Below, piece after piece: positions 45,385-54,850 of a stretch of 64,000 bases of DNA (positions are counted from its first letter, which is position 1; each line of letters starts with the position of its first letter). Source of the stretch: Azoarcus indigens (lineage in GTDB: Bacteria; Pseudomonadota; Gammaproteobacteria; Burkholderiales; Rhodocyclaceae); NCBI RefSeq assembly GCF_004361735.1, contig NZ_SNVV01000002.1, positions 62,001 to 126,000 on the forward strand, written 5' to 3'. Position numbers and translations under genes: made by a program. Below the pieces are notes generated by a model. The model saw nothing but the letters and a program-made list of their open reading frames with translations. It was not told where the DNA came from and did no database searches.

Positions 45385-46605
45385 TCAGCGGACCTGGCCG
45401 ACGAGGGCGGCGCCTTCGCTCACCACCCGCTCGCCGGCGGCGAGGCCGGAGAGCACCGCGCTGCGCGCCCCGTCCAGCGGCGCCACCGCCACCACCCGCG
45501 GCTCGAAGCGCTCCGGCGCCTGCTTGACCCACACCATGGTCTGGTTGGCGGCATTGCGGCTCAGCGCGGTGCTGGGCACCGCCACGCCGCGGCGGGTGCT
45601 GCGCGTCTGCACCACCACCTTCACCGGCTGGCCGATCGCATAGGCCGCCAAACCGCTGCCCTCGGCGCGGAACACCAGCGGCAGCGCCTGCTCGCGCAGG
45701 ATGCGGCCGGCGCCGATGAAGTTCAGCGGCAGGGCGGCATTGCCGCCCGGCGCGGCGGCGCGCGGCGGCACCAGCGTGGCGCTGCCGATGTCGGCGGCCA
45801 GCGCGGCGTCGAAGGCCAGCGCTTCCACCTGCATGCGGGCGGGATCGACGATTTCGAACAGCGTCTCGCCGGCGGCGACCACCTGGCCGGAGACCGCGGC
45901 GGCGCTGGCGATGACGCCGGCCACCGGGGCGACCAGGGTTTCGCGCGCGCTGAGGCCGGCGGCCAGGGAGCTGGCGCGGGCGGCGAGGCCGTCACGCTCG
46001 CTGGCGGCGGTTTCGAGGTCGCGGCGCGGCACCGTGTCCGCCAGTTCCTGCAAGCGGGCGAGGCGCTTTTCCGCCAGCGCCAGCGCGCTGCGGGCTTCGG
46101 CGAGCTGGGCCTGCTGGCCGGCGCGTTCCAGCGCGGCGGCGCTGGCCACCACATGGGCCAGCACCTCGCCCTTGGCCACCGCCTGGCCGACGCCGGGCAG
46201 GCCGCGCGGCCCGGCCTCCAGCCGGCCGCCCTGGGTGGGCTGCACCCGGCCGCCGGCGTTCGGGTCCAGCATCACCGTGGCCGCCAGTTCCACCGCCTGC
46301 GGCAGATCGGCTTCGGCCGCGACGATAGTGCGCAGGCCCATCATCCGCTGGGTGGGCTTGGGCAGGAACACGCTGCCGTCCGCCAGCCGGCGCGGGCCGT
46401 CGCCGGCGGCGGGCGCTTCGTCGGCGTGGTCATGGCCGGGGCCGGCGATCGCCGGGGTGGAGAGCTGCAGCGCGAGGGGGAGGGCGAGCAGCAGGGCGAG
46501 TCGGCGGGTCATGGCGTGGGGGCGGGCAGGGGCGTTCGTGTTGGATGCATCCGCGGCGGTGGCGGCGTGCGGCAGGCTGAGGCGGGTGTCGAAGGTGGTC
46601 TTCAT
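45385..46605 (-). CDS. RND adaptor (membrane fusion) protein, CzcB/CusB-like
   Basis: A 406-residue periplasmic adaptor with the expected lipoyl-like halves (VAKGEVLAHV and ETLVAPVAGVIAS), a coiled-coil hairpin (about 175-250) and beta-barrel regions. The mature N-terminus is His-rich (GPGHDHADEAP). ATG 46605 follows GGGAG and overlaps the preceding gene by ATGA, but the signal peptide proper starts at Met32 (MTRRLALLLALP). Either the signal has a long N-region or translation starts at 46512, which lacks a ribosome site. Confidence 0.9.
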   Translation of the reverse strand: MKTTFDTRLSLPHAATAADASNTNAPARPHAMTRRLALLLALPLALQLSTPAIAGPGHDHADEAPAAGDGPRRLADGSVFLPKPTQRMMGLRTIVAAEADLPQAVELAATVMLDPNAGGRVQPTQGGRLEAGPRGLPGVGQAVAKGEVLAHVVASAAALERAGQQAQLAEARSALALAEKRLARLQELADTVPRRDLETAASERDGLAARASSLAAGLSARETLVAPVAGVIASAAAVSGQVVAAGETLFEIVDPARMQVEALAFDAALAADIGSATLVPPRAAAPGGNAALPLNFIGAGRILREQALPLVFRAEGSGLAAYAIGQPVKVVVQTRSTRRGVAVPSTALSRNAANQTMVWVKQAPERFEPRVVAVAPLDGARSAVLSGLAAGERVVSEGAALVGQVR

Positions 46606-47219
46606 GCCGCATCTCCCTTGCGCACGGCCTTGCCGCTGGCGCGGCCGGCGAACCAGGCGAGCGCCGCCAGCAGCAGCGCGGCGGCGGCGATCAGCGGCGT
46701 CGGAATGGCCCGGCCGCCGCTGGCGGCTGCCCCGTGGGCGTCCTCGTGGATGTCCAGCGTGGTGGCGAGCAGGTCGATCTCCGCATCGTTGGCCTCGCCG
46801 GCAGTGACGGTGGCGGTGATGGCGATCTCGCCCGGCGCCGGCGCGGCCGGCAGCTCGGCCCCGTATTCGCCGGCAGCGTGGCGGTCCAGCTTGAGCAGGG
46901 TGCCGCCGAAGTCCAGTTCCACCTCGGCGGCGTCCACCGGCCGGGTGTCGGCGGCATGGTCCAACCACACGGTGAGGCGGCGGCCGTTCACCACGCCGAC
47001 CAGTTCGAAGAGCTCGGATTCGGCGCTGAAGCGCGGCAGCGCCGGGCCGCTGGCGGCAGCCGGGGGCGCGTCATGGCTATGGCCGTCGTCGGCCTGGGCC
47101 GGCGGCGCAGGCAGCAGCAGGAGGGCGGCGGCGGCGCTCAGGCTGACGGCCAGCGCCGGGAGGCGTGCAAAGGGGCTGAGACGGGAAAAGATGGTCTGCA
47201 TGATGGCGATCTCGTTCAT
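46602..47219 (-). CDS. Membrane-anchored periplasmic accessory protein of efflux cluster
   Basis: A 205-residue protein with an N-terminal signal (about 15-43), a His-containing mature start (DDGHSHDAP), a beta-rich periplasmic domain, and a C-terminal helix (about 170-190) followed by basic residues. It sits between the outer-membrane and adaptor genes and overlaps both by ATGA. Similar proteins occur in Czc-type operons of betaproteobacteria. No biochemical role is known to me. Confidence 0.72.
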   Translation of the reverse strand: MNEIAIMQTIFSRLSPFARLPALAVSLSAAAALLLLPAPPAQADDGHSHDAPPAAASGPALPRFSAESELFELVGVVNGRRLTVWLDHAADTRPVDAAEVELDFGGTLLKLDRHAAGEYGAELPAAPAPGEIAITATVTAGEANDAEIDLLATTLDIHEDAHGAAASGGRAIPTPLIAAAALLLAALAWFAGRASGKAVRKGDAA

Positions 47220-48547
47220 TCGGGGAGCAGGCCCAGGGCCTGGCGCAGGCGGGAAACCGCTTCGGCGGCGTCGATGCGGGCGCGGGCGTGGGCGCGTTCC
47301 GCCTCCACCGCGTCCAGTTCGATGCGCAGCCGGGTGGGCAGGTCGGTTTCGCCCAGGCGGAAGGCCGTGTCGTAGAAGCTGCGGGTTTCGGCGGCGAGGT
47401 GGTCGCGTTCGGCAGCGGCATCCAGCCGGCGCGCCTGCGCATCCACCCGGGCGCGGGCCAGGGCGATGTCGGCGCGCAGGCGCTGGCGCTCTGCCTCCAA
47501 CCGGGTTTCGGCGGCGATGCGTTCGGCGCTGGCTTCGGCCACGCGTGCCCGGCTGGCGCCACCGGCGCCGAAGGGAATGCGCAGCGCCAGGGTGAGGCTG
47601 TCGGCATAGCGTTCGCCATAGGCGTCGCGCTCATGGGTGGTGGACAGCGTGAGTTCCGGCGGGCCGCTGCCCTGGCTGGCGGCCAGCGCCTGCTGCCGGC
47701 GGGCGCGTTCGGCTTCGGTCGAGAGGGCGTTCAGCAGCGGGTGGGCGGTGTCGGCCTGCGGCGTGGCGCCGTCTTCGCTGGTGGCGCTTTCCGGTACCGG
47801 CGTGCCGGCGGGCGGCAGGGCTTCGGGCCGGGCTTCCTGGCTGGCGGCCGGTGGCAGGCCGGTGAGGGCCTGCAGCAGCTGGGCGGCTTCGGCCTCGGCC
47901 AGCACGGCGGCGGCCTGTTCGCTGCGGGCGGCGGCCAGCGCGCTGGCGGCCTGGTGGCCGTCGGCGCGGGCGAGTTCGCCGGCCTGCACCCGGCGGGCAA
48001 CGTCCGCCGCCAGGCTTTCGGCGTGGGCGATGCGGGCATCCGCCAGCTCGCGGTCCAGCCGGGCGCGCTGCAGGGCCCACCAGGCTTCGCGCACGCTGGC
48101 GGCGAGCTGCAGCTGGCTTTGCGTCAGCGTGCCGGCAAGGCTGTCGGCCTCGGCGGCGGCCAGGGCCTGGGCGCGGCTGCGCTCGCCCGGCCGCCACAGC
48201 GGCAGGGCGAGGCCCAGTTCGTATTCACGGGTGCCGGCATCGCGGTTGTAGCGGTCGCTGCGGCCGGAGATTTCGATGGCGGGCGCATCCGCCAGCCAGC
48301 CGTCGGCTTGCTCGGCGCGGGCCCGCACCGCGTCGGCGCGGGCCTGGGCGGCGCGGGCTTCGGGCTGGCGTTGCCAGGCGGCTTCATAGGCCTGGCGCAG
48401 GGTGGCCGCGCCCGTGCGGATCTGCGCGTTGGCCGGCGGGGCGGCGAGCAGGCCGCAGGCCAGCAGCGCGGCCAGCATGGCCCCCAGACGGCTGGTGGGG
48501 GCCGGTTGGTGTTCCGCCAGCGGTGGGCGGAATGAGGTGTGAGACAT
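47216..48547 (-). CDS. Outer-membrane efflux protein, CzcC/TolC family
   Basis: A 443-residue TolC-like outer-membrane factor with two outer-membrane efflux repeats rich in Ala-containing coiled coil (about 60-230 and 265-440) and a signal peptide ending PANAQ (about 41). ATG 48547 follows GAGGAAAC and is preferred over the longer frame. It completes the tripartite metal pump. Confidence 0.88.
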   Translation of the reverse strand: MSHTSFRPPLAEHQPAPTSRLGAMLAALLACGLLAAPPANAQIRTGAATLRQAYEAAWQRQPEARAAQARADAVRARAEQADGWLADAPAIEISGRSDRYNRDAGTREYELGLALPLWRPGERSRAQALAAAEADSLAGTLTQSQLQLAASVREAWWALQRARLDRELADARIAHAESLAADVARRVQAGELARADGHQAASALAAARSEQAAAVLAEAEAAQLLQALTGLPPAASQEARPEALPPAGTPVPESATSEDGATPQADTAHPLLNALSTEAERARRQQALAASQGSGPPELTLSTTHERDAYGERYADSLTLALRIPFGAGGASRARVAEASAERIAAETRLEAERQRLRADIALARARVDAQARRLDAAAERDHLAAETRSFYDTAFRLGETDLPTRLRIELDAVEAERAHARARIDAAEAVSRLRQALGLLPE

Positions 48548-48692
48548 CGGTTTCCTCGTTGCGGAATGGAACGCAAGGCGGACGCGGGGCGTCGCCACGG
48601 CAAGGGAACCGGCGGGCGGATCGGGGCGGGTTGGGAGCGTGTGCCGCTATGTCAGCGGCGGGGTGAGTCTGGTGTCGCCGTGCGCCAGCCGG

Positions 48693-49043
48693 TCAGGCGG
48701 CGCGGGCCAGCGGCGGCCGCAACAGGCTGTCGGGCTCGCCTTCGATGGCGGTGACGAGGTAGGGCGGCGGCAGGACGCCGGGCTCTATGGGGGCGGCGAG
48801 GTTCAGCGCGGGGAAGAGGGCATGCAGGCAACCGGCGTGGCAGCTGGGGCAGTCGCCATCGAAGACTTGGCCGTCGCCGTCGGGATCGCCGTCGTCGCTG
48901 TGGCCGGCCTGCGCCTTGTGGTCGTGGTGGCCGAAGTGCTGGGCCGCGGCGGCGTCGCGCTCATGCATGCAGTACGCCGCGACGGCCGTGGTGGACCATT
49001 GCAGCGGAAAGACGAGGGCGAGGACGAGCAGCCAGATGCGCAT
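48693..49043 (-). CDS. Small Cys/His-rich secreted protein upstream of efflux operon
   Basis: A 116-residue protein with signal peptide (MRIWLLVLALVFPLQW...), a His/Asp-rich stretch (HFGHHDHKAQAGHSDD) and a Cys cluster (CPSCHAGC at about 65-72). Such small proteins often precede czcCBA-type operons and are candidates for metal sensing or delivery. It is 145 bp before the outer-membrane factor gene. ATG 49043 gives a standard signal peptide. Confidence 0.65.
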   Translation of the reverse strand: MRIWLLVLALVFPLQWSTTAVAAYCMHERDAAAAQHFGHHDHKAQAGHSDDGDPDGDGQVFDGDCPSCHAGCLHALFPALNLAAPIEPGVLPPPYLVTAIEGEPDSLLRPPLARAA

Positions 49044-49241
49044 GGAGCGGCATTCTATGCGAGAACGCGCCGGCACGCGCCGCGAAGCGGCCGGGCCTCC
49101 GGTTCGGCGAGAGGGCGGGGGGGCTCCGGCGGGCGGCGCTGGCCGGTGTCCGTAGGGGCTGCGCTCATCCTCATCCGCCTGCGGGTGTGCGCCGGGAGTG
49201 CGTGCCGCGTTGTTCCTCCCCGCTGGCGCCAGCCGTGAGCC

Positions 49242-49865
49242 TCAGACCCGGTAGCCTTCCTCCGCCAGCACCTGCCGCACCGCCGGCCGCGTCAGCATGC
49301 GGCGGTAGTGGGCTTCGCAGTTGGGCGGCAGGGGAATGTCGCTGCGGCTGGCCCAGAACTCGACGTAGAACAGTGCCGCATCCGCGATGGAGAAGCGGCC
49401 GGCGGCGTAATCCTGCCCGGCGAGCAACTCTTCCACGATGTCGAAGCCCTGGATCACGATCTCCCGCCCGCGCGCCTTCACCGCTTCGTGCTCGGCGGCC
49501 GAGGCGGCGAACTTCTCGGTGGTGAAGATGCGGGCGAAGCCCTGGCCGTGCAGGGTGCCGACGGCGTAATCCATGATTTCCAGCACCCGTGCCTCGCCGT
49601 CCGCATCTTCCGGCAGCAGGCCCTTCTTCGGCTTCTGCCGCGCCAGCCACCAGGCGATGGCCTGGAAGTCGGTGAGGGCGCGGCCGTCTTCGCGCACCAG
49701 CGTGGGGATGGTGCCCTTGGGGTTGAGGGCGCGATAGGCCGGCTTGTCCTGGTCGCCGGCGAGCAGATTGACGATGTAGACCTCGAACAGCATCTCCAGC
49801 TCTTCGAGCAGGATGTGTATGCCGGTGGAGCAGGAGCCGGGCGTCATGTGGAATTGCAGCGGCAT
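49242..49865 (-). CDS. Glutathione S-transferase family protein
   Basis: A 207-residue GST with an N-terminal thioredoxin-like domain (PGSCSTGIHILLEEL, then NPKGTIPTLV with the cis-Pro, then a DFQAIAWWLA glutathione-binding segment) and a C-terminal helical domain (FSIADAALFYVEFW). The Ser/Cys of the first motif suits the beta/nu-like classes. ATG 49865 has GAGGAC upstream. Monocistronic; substrate unknown. Confidence 0.88.
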   Translation of the reverse strand: MPLQFHMTPGSCSTGIHILLEELEMLFEVYIVNLLAGDQDKPAYRALNPKGTIPTLVREDGRALTDFQAIAWWLARQKPKKGLLPEDADGEARVLEIMDYAVGTLHGQGFARIFTTEKFAASAAEHEAVKARGREIVIQGFDIVEELLAGQDYAAGRFSIADAALFYVEFWASRSDIPLPPNCEAHYRRMLTRPAVRQVLAEEGYRV

Positions 49866-50357
49866 GGGGCGTGGTCCTCGGAATCGGGGTGGATGGGGTG
49901 GGCATGGCCGGCGCAAACACCGTGCCGGGCACCGCCGTGCCATTGCCGCCGCGTCGGCCGGGAGAAGGCGACGGGTGTTGTCGCCTCCGGGTGGCGGCGA
50001 TGTGCGACATGCGACGGCGCGGGGCCAGCGGGCGGTGGCCCCGGGGGCTGCGAGGAGGCGGTCTAGAGGCGGTCTGGAGACGGCGCGGGGGCGGCGGCGA
50101 GGTTACCGGCCGGGGCCTGGCGTTACCCTGCCCGCTGACGTCGATCGGCTGCTCTCAAGTCCGGCGCAGAGATGGTCGTTAATGGGCCGGACACGGGGCA
50201 TGGAGCATGCCTGCGCTGCCGGTCCGCTTAACCCATATCGGGTAGGGCCGGGCTGAGGCCCATGTCCTTGGAGTGCCACAACGCATGATCTAGATTCACT
50301 ATGGCATTGCCCAGAAAACAAGACAGGGCAGGCAGGCGGCACCATACAGGGGGAGCC
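49866..50357. other. Intergenic gap between divergent GST and Aer-like genes
   Basis: About 490 bp with no supported gene. The left part is GGC/GGG-rich. The right part (50180-50350) is more balanced and probably holds the chemoreceptor promoter. I could not find a convincing sigma-28 or sigma-70 pair. Confidence 0.45.
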
Positions 50358-52049
50358 ATGCGCAACAACCAGCCAGTGACGAACGTCGAAACGCCGGTGC
50401 CGGACGGGCGTTTCATATATAGCCGCACCGATACCCAGGGCCAGATCCTCGAGGCCAATGATCTCTTCGTCGAACTGTCGGGATTCTCCCGCGAGGAGTT
50501 GATCGGCCAGCCGCACAGCATGGTGCGCCATCCGGACATGCCCAGCGAGGCCTTTGCCGACCTCTGGCGCAGTCTGAAGGCCGGGCAGCCGTGGAACGGC
50601 TACGTCAAGAACCGGCGCAAGGATGGCGGTTATTACTGGGTGCGCGCCTTTGCCTCGCCGGTGCGCGAGAACGGCCAGGTCGTGGGTTACGAATCGGTAC
50701 GCCGGCGGGCCGACCCCGCAGTGGTCAAGAAGGTGGATGCGGCCTATCGCAAGCTGCGCGCCGGCGGCCGTGGCCAGAGGGTGGAGAACGGCAGGGTAGT
50801 CAGCGGCAGCATACTGGGCAGCCTGGGCAAGATGTCGCTGGGCGCGCGTTTTCTCGCGGGCATGTTGACCATCCTCGTGCTGTTGCTGATGGCCGGTACG
50901 GTGGCCATGCTGGGGCTGGACGAAGCTCGGGATGCGCTGGGCAGTGCCGCTGGCGAGGCCGAGGCGAACCGCATCGCCGCTGTCGCCACCTGGCTGGCCT
51001 GCTTGCTGGTACTGGTGCTGGCGGTGATGGCCTACCTCCAGTTCGGCGTGGTGCAACGGCTGGTGAAGGACCTCAAGCGCTTCGAAGACGCGGTGGCCGC
51101 GACCCAGCGCGATGGCGACCTGCGGCGGGTGGTGGACGTGGACCGGCGCGACGAACTCGGCCGCGTCGTCGATGCCTTCAACGCCATGATGGCCAATGTG
51201 CAGGCCATCATGATCAAGATCCGCGGCGCCGCCGGCGAGGTCTGCCGGCAATCCGACTCCCTGGCCCACACCAGCGAACAGGTGGCACATGGCGCAACCG
51301 CCTCCAGCGAGGCGGCGTTTTCCACCACCGCGGCGGTGGAGCAGGTCACCGTGGCGATCAACGAGGTGGCGGAGCATGCGCGCACTGCCGCCGAGGCGGC
51401 CAGGGAGTCCAGTTCGCGGGCGGACGAAGGCGAGGGCACCGCTGGCCGCGCGGCGCAGGAGATATCCCGGCTGGCGGAAACCACCGCGGCCACCGCGACA
51501 ACGATGGAGAAGCTGTCCCGCTCGTCGGAGGACATCGGCCGCATCGCCACCGTCATCCGCGAGATTGCCGAGCAGACCAATCTGCTGGCCCTGAACGCGG
51601 CCATCGAGGCCGCCCGCGCCGGCGAACAGGGTCGGGGTTTCGCGGTGGTGGCGGACGAGGTGCGCAAGCTCGCCGAGCGCACCTCCCAGGCCACCTCGGA
51701 AATCTCCGGCATCCTCGACGCGCTGCGCGAGGAGACCCGGCGCGCGGTCGATGGCGTGCGCCGCGGCGACGACCAGGTGAAGAGCGGCGTCGCCCTGGCC
51801 GAATCGGCACGCGGCGCGCTCGGCTCCATCCGCGATGCCACCGAGCGCTGCCTGCTGCTGGTGGGCGACATCGCCAACGCGACCAACGAGCAATCCGCCG
51901 CCGCCACTTCCATCTCGCAGAACATCGAGAACATTGCGCAGATGGCCGAGGAAAGTGCCGAGGCGGTCGCCAGCATGGCGGACTCTTCCAGGGCCCTGGC
52001 CGGCGTGTCTTCGGCATTGAACGAGGCGATTTCGCGGGTGCAGATCTGA
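50358..52049 (+). CDS. Aer-like PAS chemoreceptor
   Basis: A 563-residue methyl-accepting protein with an N-terminal cytoplasmic PAS domain (about 15-120) containing the Aer-type segment [16 protein letters not shown] and WVRAFASPV, so FAD-based energy or redox sensing is likely. Two helices (about 165-185 and 205-228), HAMP and a signalling domain with [20 protein letters not shown] follow. ATG 50358 has GGGGGAG upstream, better than the frame start at 50301. The metallophosphoesterase gene follows 21 bp downstream. Confidence 0.92.
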   Translation: MRNNQPVTNVETPVPDGRFIYSRTDTQGQILEANDLFVELSGFSREELIGQPHSMVRHPDMPSEAFADLWRSLKAGQPWNGYVKNRRKDGGYYWVRAFASPVRENGQVVGYESVRRRADPAVVKKVDAAYRKLRAGGRGQRVENGRVVSGSILGSLGKMSLGARFLAGMLTILVLLLMAGTVAMLGLDEARDALGSAAGEAEANRIAAVATWLACLLVLVLAVMAYLQFGVVQRLVKDLKRFEDAVAATQRDGDLRRVVDVDRRDELGRVVDAFNAMMANVQAIMIKIRGAAGEVCRQSDSLAHTSEQVAHGATASSEAAFSTTAAVEQVTVAINEVAEHARTAAEAARESSSRADEGEGTAGRAAQEISRLAETTAATATTMEKLSRSSEDIGRIATVIREIAEQTNLLALNAAIEAARAGEQGRGFAVVADEVRKLAERTSQATSEISGILDALREETRRAVDGVRRGDDQVKSGVALAESARGALGSIRDATERCLLLVGDIANATNEQSAAATSISQNIENIAQMAEESAEAVASMADSSRALAGVSSALNEAISRVQI

Positions 52050-52070
52050 TCCGGCTGGGAGGGCGGGAAG

Positions 52071-53825
52071 ATGGAGCGGCTCAATTTCCTGCACCTCACC
52101 GACCTCCACCTCGGCGTGGCCGGCATGCGCGAGCTGTGGCCGCGGGTGGAGCGCACGCTGCGGGACGATCTCAGCTTCCTCATCAAGGAAGCCGGCGGGC
52201 TGGACCTGGTCTGCTTCACTGGCGACCTGACGCAGCAGGGCAGGAAGGAAGAGTTCGCCCAGGTCGGCTTGTTCCTCGCACGCCTCTGGGAGCACTTCGG
52301 CAAGCTGGGCCAGCGGCCCTGCCTGGTGGCGGTGCCCGGCAACCACGATCTGGTGCGCCCTCCCGAGAAAGACCCGGTGTTGCTTACCTTGACCCGGCTG
52401 TGGGCCGACCCCATGGTCGGGCCGGAGTTCTGGAGTGATCCGCAAAGCCCGTACCGCCACCTGATCGAGGACGCCTTCGCCAATTACCGCGAATGGTGGG
52501 AAGGGCTGCAGCTTCCCCGCCTCCCGGAAGGGACGGCCGAGGCCATGCTGCCGGGTGATTTCGCCGTCACCTTCCAGAAGGGCGAGCTGAAGATCGGCAT
52601 CCTCGGCCTCAACACCGCCTTCCTCCAGCTCAAGGGCGACATGGATGAAGGATCACTGGCGCTCAATCTGCGGCAGTTCCACGCTGCTTGCGGCGGCAAT
52701 GGCCCCGAGTGGGTGCAAGGGCACGACGCCTGCCTGCTGATGACCCATCACCCCGCCAGCTGGCTGCGGCCGGAGGCGCGCAACGACCTCGAAGGCGAGA
52801 TCCATTACCCGCCGGAATCCTTCGCACTGCACCTCTTCGGCCACATGCACGAGGCCGATCTGAGCGCCCTTTCCGTTGGCGGTGGCAGCGAGCGGCGGCG
52901 CCTGCAGGGCACTGCCCTGTTCAGCCAGGAGGGGTGGACGAAGATCGACAGCCGCCAGCGCACCTGCGGTTACACCCTGGGTAGCCTCAGCTTCGATCAG
53001 GCCGGCGCCGGCCTGCAACTGTGGCCACGCAAGGCCCTGCGCGGCGCCGGCCGCAACTGGGACATCAAGGTGGACCACGAGCGTTTCGAGATTCCCAAAG
53101 GTGGCGAGGCGACGCGCATCATGCCGCTGCGGCTGCCGGAGAAGAACGCTGGCAGCGCCGGGTCCCCGCCGCCGGTGGGCGTGCGGCCCGCCCCAGCCGC
53201 GACGCGACGCAAGTACGCCGGGCTGGTGGGGCCGGCCAACTTCCGCGAAGTGCATAACCTGCTCGCCGAACTGCTCACCAAGTCCGACCTGCAGTCGCCG
53301 GTCCGCATCAAGAACATCGCGCTGGACATGGAGATGACCTGGGCGCTGATCCGCGACGACATCATGTCGCGCCGCTGGGGCAAGCGCCTGGAGTGGCGCA
53401 CGCTGATGGTGGATGGCCGCGCCAAGGCCATCACTCAGCTGCGCAATGCCGGCTCGCTGATCTCGCCGCAGATGGCCAGGGCGCGGGAGACGGAGATCGG
53501 CGAGTTCTGCGACGGCAAGGCGCAATACATCGAGGAGCACAACTTCGGCTTCGCCTGCCGCGTCTATGCCGAGGCGCCGCTGATGCACGGTTTCCTGGTG
53601 GACGACCGGATTCTTTTCGTCGGCCTGTGCTCCAATGACGGCAAGGCCTGGACGACCTCGCCTTACATCCAGTTCATCCGCAACCCGGAGAAACGCAGCG
53701 AGCTGGACGGGGACATCGCCAGGCATTTCATCCAGGTCTTCGAAGGCTGGTTCGATGCCCACTGGAACGCGCCGGCAGCGCGCCGGGTGTGGCCGCACGA
53801 ATCCATCCAGGCGCCGCCCGGCTGA
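52071..53825 (+). CDS. Metallophosphoesterase fused to a PLD-like C-terminal domain
   Basis: A 584-residue cytoplasmic protein. The N-terminal calcineurin-like phosphoesterase has a complete metal site: DLHLG (about 11-15), GDLT (about 50-53), GNHD (about 90-93), THHP (about 225) and GHMH (about 261-264). A Pro/Ala-rich linker (about 362-380) leads to a C-terminal domain of about 180 residues. That domain ends with MHGFLVDDRILFVGLC, loosely like one HKD half-site of phospholipase D-like folds but with the Lys missing. The substrate is unknown. It lies between an Aer-like receptor and a glycerophosphodiester phosphodiesterase on one strand. Confidence 0.78.
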   Translation: MERLNFLHLTDLHLGVAGMRELWPRVERTLRDDLSFLIKEAGGLDLVCFTGDLTQQGRKEEFAQVGLFLARLWEHFGKLGQRPCLVAVPGNHDLVRPPEKDPVLLTLTRLWADPMVGPEFWSDPQSPYRHLIEDAFANYREWWEGLQLPRLPEGTAEAMLPGDFAVTFQKGELKIGILGLNTAFLQLKGDMDEGSLALNLRQFHAACGGNGPEWVQGHDACLLMTHHPASWLRPEARNDLEGEIHYPPESFALHLFGHMHEADLSALSVGGGSERRRLQGTALFSQEGWTKIDSRQRTCGYTLGSLSFDQAGAGLQLWPRKALRGAGRNWDIKVDHERFEIPKGGEATRIMPLRLPEKNAGSAGSPPPVGVRPAPAATRRKYAGLVGPANFREVHNLLAELLTKSDLQSPVRIKNIALDMEMTWALIRDDIMSRRWGKRLEWRTLMVDGRAKAITQLRNAGSLISPQMARARETEIGEFCDGKAQYIEEHNFGFACRVYAEAPLMHGFLVDDRILFVGLCSNDGKAWTTSPYIQFIRNPEKRSELDGDIARHFIQVFEGWFDAHWNAPAARRVWPHESIQAPPG

Positions 53826-53856
53826 GCGGCGGGGGCAGGCGGCAGGGGAGAACGAG

Positions 53857-54714
53857 GTGAGGGCTTTGCAGATCTGGGGACACCGCGGTTGCCGCGGGCT
53901 GGAGGCGCCGCCGGAGAATTCCCTGCGCGCCTTCGCCGCCGCCATCGCCCAGGGCGCGGATGGCATCGAGCTGGACGTGTTCCTGACCCGCGACCGCCAG
54001 CTGGTGGTCTTCCACGACGAGACGCTGGAGCGCCTGTCCGACGGCCGCGGCGCCATCTCCGCCGCCACCCGTGCCGAGTTGCACACGGTGCGGCTCAAAT
54101 CCGCCGCTGGCGAGCTTACCGAGCAGGGCATTCCCACGTTGGCGGAGGTGCTGGACCTGGTCGAGGCCTGGCGGCGGGATGCGGCGGACAGCGCGCGCGC
54201 CGCGGCCTTTGTCGTCAACATCGAAACCAAGGGCCGCGGCATCGCCCGGCATGTGGCGCGCGAAGTGAGCCGGCGGGTGGAGGCTGGCTGGCACTACGAC
54301 AACTTCCTCAACAGCTCTTTCGATCTGGCCACCCTGGCGGAGATGCGCGAGCTGCTGCCGGCGCTGCCGATAGGCGCGCTGTTCGAAGGCCCGCTGGGGC
54401 GGCCGGCGGCGCCGTGGGATCTGGGGCTGGAGGAATTGCAGCGCTGCCTGCGGGAGAGCGCCGCGCTGCGGCCGGATACGGTGAACGTCACGCTGCCCTC
54501 GCTGTGCCTGCCCGGCGCGGTGGAGTTGATCCGCGCCAGTGGTGCCAGGCCGGTGGCGTGGACCGCCGGCGAACGTCCGCCGCAGTCCCTGCCCGCGGAG
54601 GAAGCCCAGGCGCTGATGCGCTTTCTGCTGGAGCGGCAGATCGTGCTGATCACCGATTTCCCTGGCGAGATGCGTGCCCTGGAGCGCAACTACCGCTTCC
54701 GCGCCGGGCGCTGA
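53857..54714 (+). CDS. Glycerophosphodiester phosphodiesterase family protein
   Basis: A 285-residue GDPD-type TIM barrel with the catalytic set HRGCRGLEAPPENS, GIELDVFLTRD and VVFHDETLERLS, and the later IETKG metal-ligand segment. GTG 53857 follows GGGGAG at 6 bp and is 32 bp after the metallophosphoesterase stop, so the two are probably co-transcribed. No signal peptide, so a cytoplasmic substrate is expected. Confidence 0.87.
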   Translation: MRALQIWGHRGCRGLEAPPENSLRAFAAAIAQGADGIELDVFLTRDRQLVVFHDETLERLSDGRGAISAATRAELHTVRLKSAAGELTEQGIPTLAEVLDLVEAWRRDAADSARAAAFVVNIETKGRGIARHVAREVSRRVEAGWHYDNFLNSSFDLATLAEMRELLPALPIGALFEGPLGRPAAPWDLGLEELQRCLRESAALRPDTVNVTLPSLCLPGAVELIRASGARPVAWTAGERPPQSLPAEEAQALMRFLLERQIVLITDFPGEMRALERNYRFRAGR

Positions 54715-54727
54715 AGCGGCGCCTCCT

Positions 54728-54850
54728 TATTAACCCGGCAATCAAATAAGAAAGACCGTTTGCCCAGAGACTGTCGAAGGGCGTCGCGGGGAACGGGCTT
54801 CGACAGGCTCAGCCCGAACGGCTGTTGTGTATTCAACTGCCGGGTTAATA
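54728..54850. repeat. MITE/REPIN-like element with 13-bp terminal inverted repeats
   Basis: A 123-bp non-coding element. Its ends are perfect 13-bp inverted repeats, TATTAACCCGGCA (54728-54740) and TGCCGGGTTAATA (54838-54850). Inside are CTGTCGAAG (54771-54779) and its complement CTTCGACAG (54799-54807), plus CGGGCT / AGCCCG arms. Its right end supplies the TAA stop codon of the guanine deaminase gene. No transposase is encoded, so it would have been mobilised in trans if mobile. Confidence 0.75.

Noticed and set aside
50103-52460. 785-codon minus-strand frame opposite the Aer-like receptor gene
   Set aside because: Shadow translation; the plus-strand PAS/HAMP/MCP protein is unambiguous.
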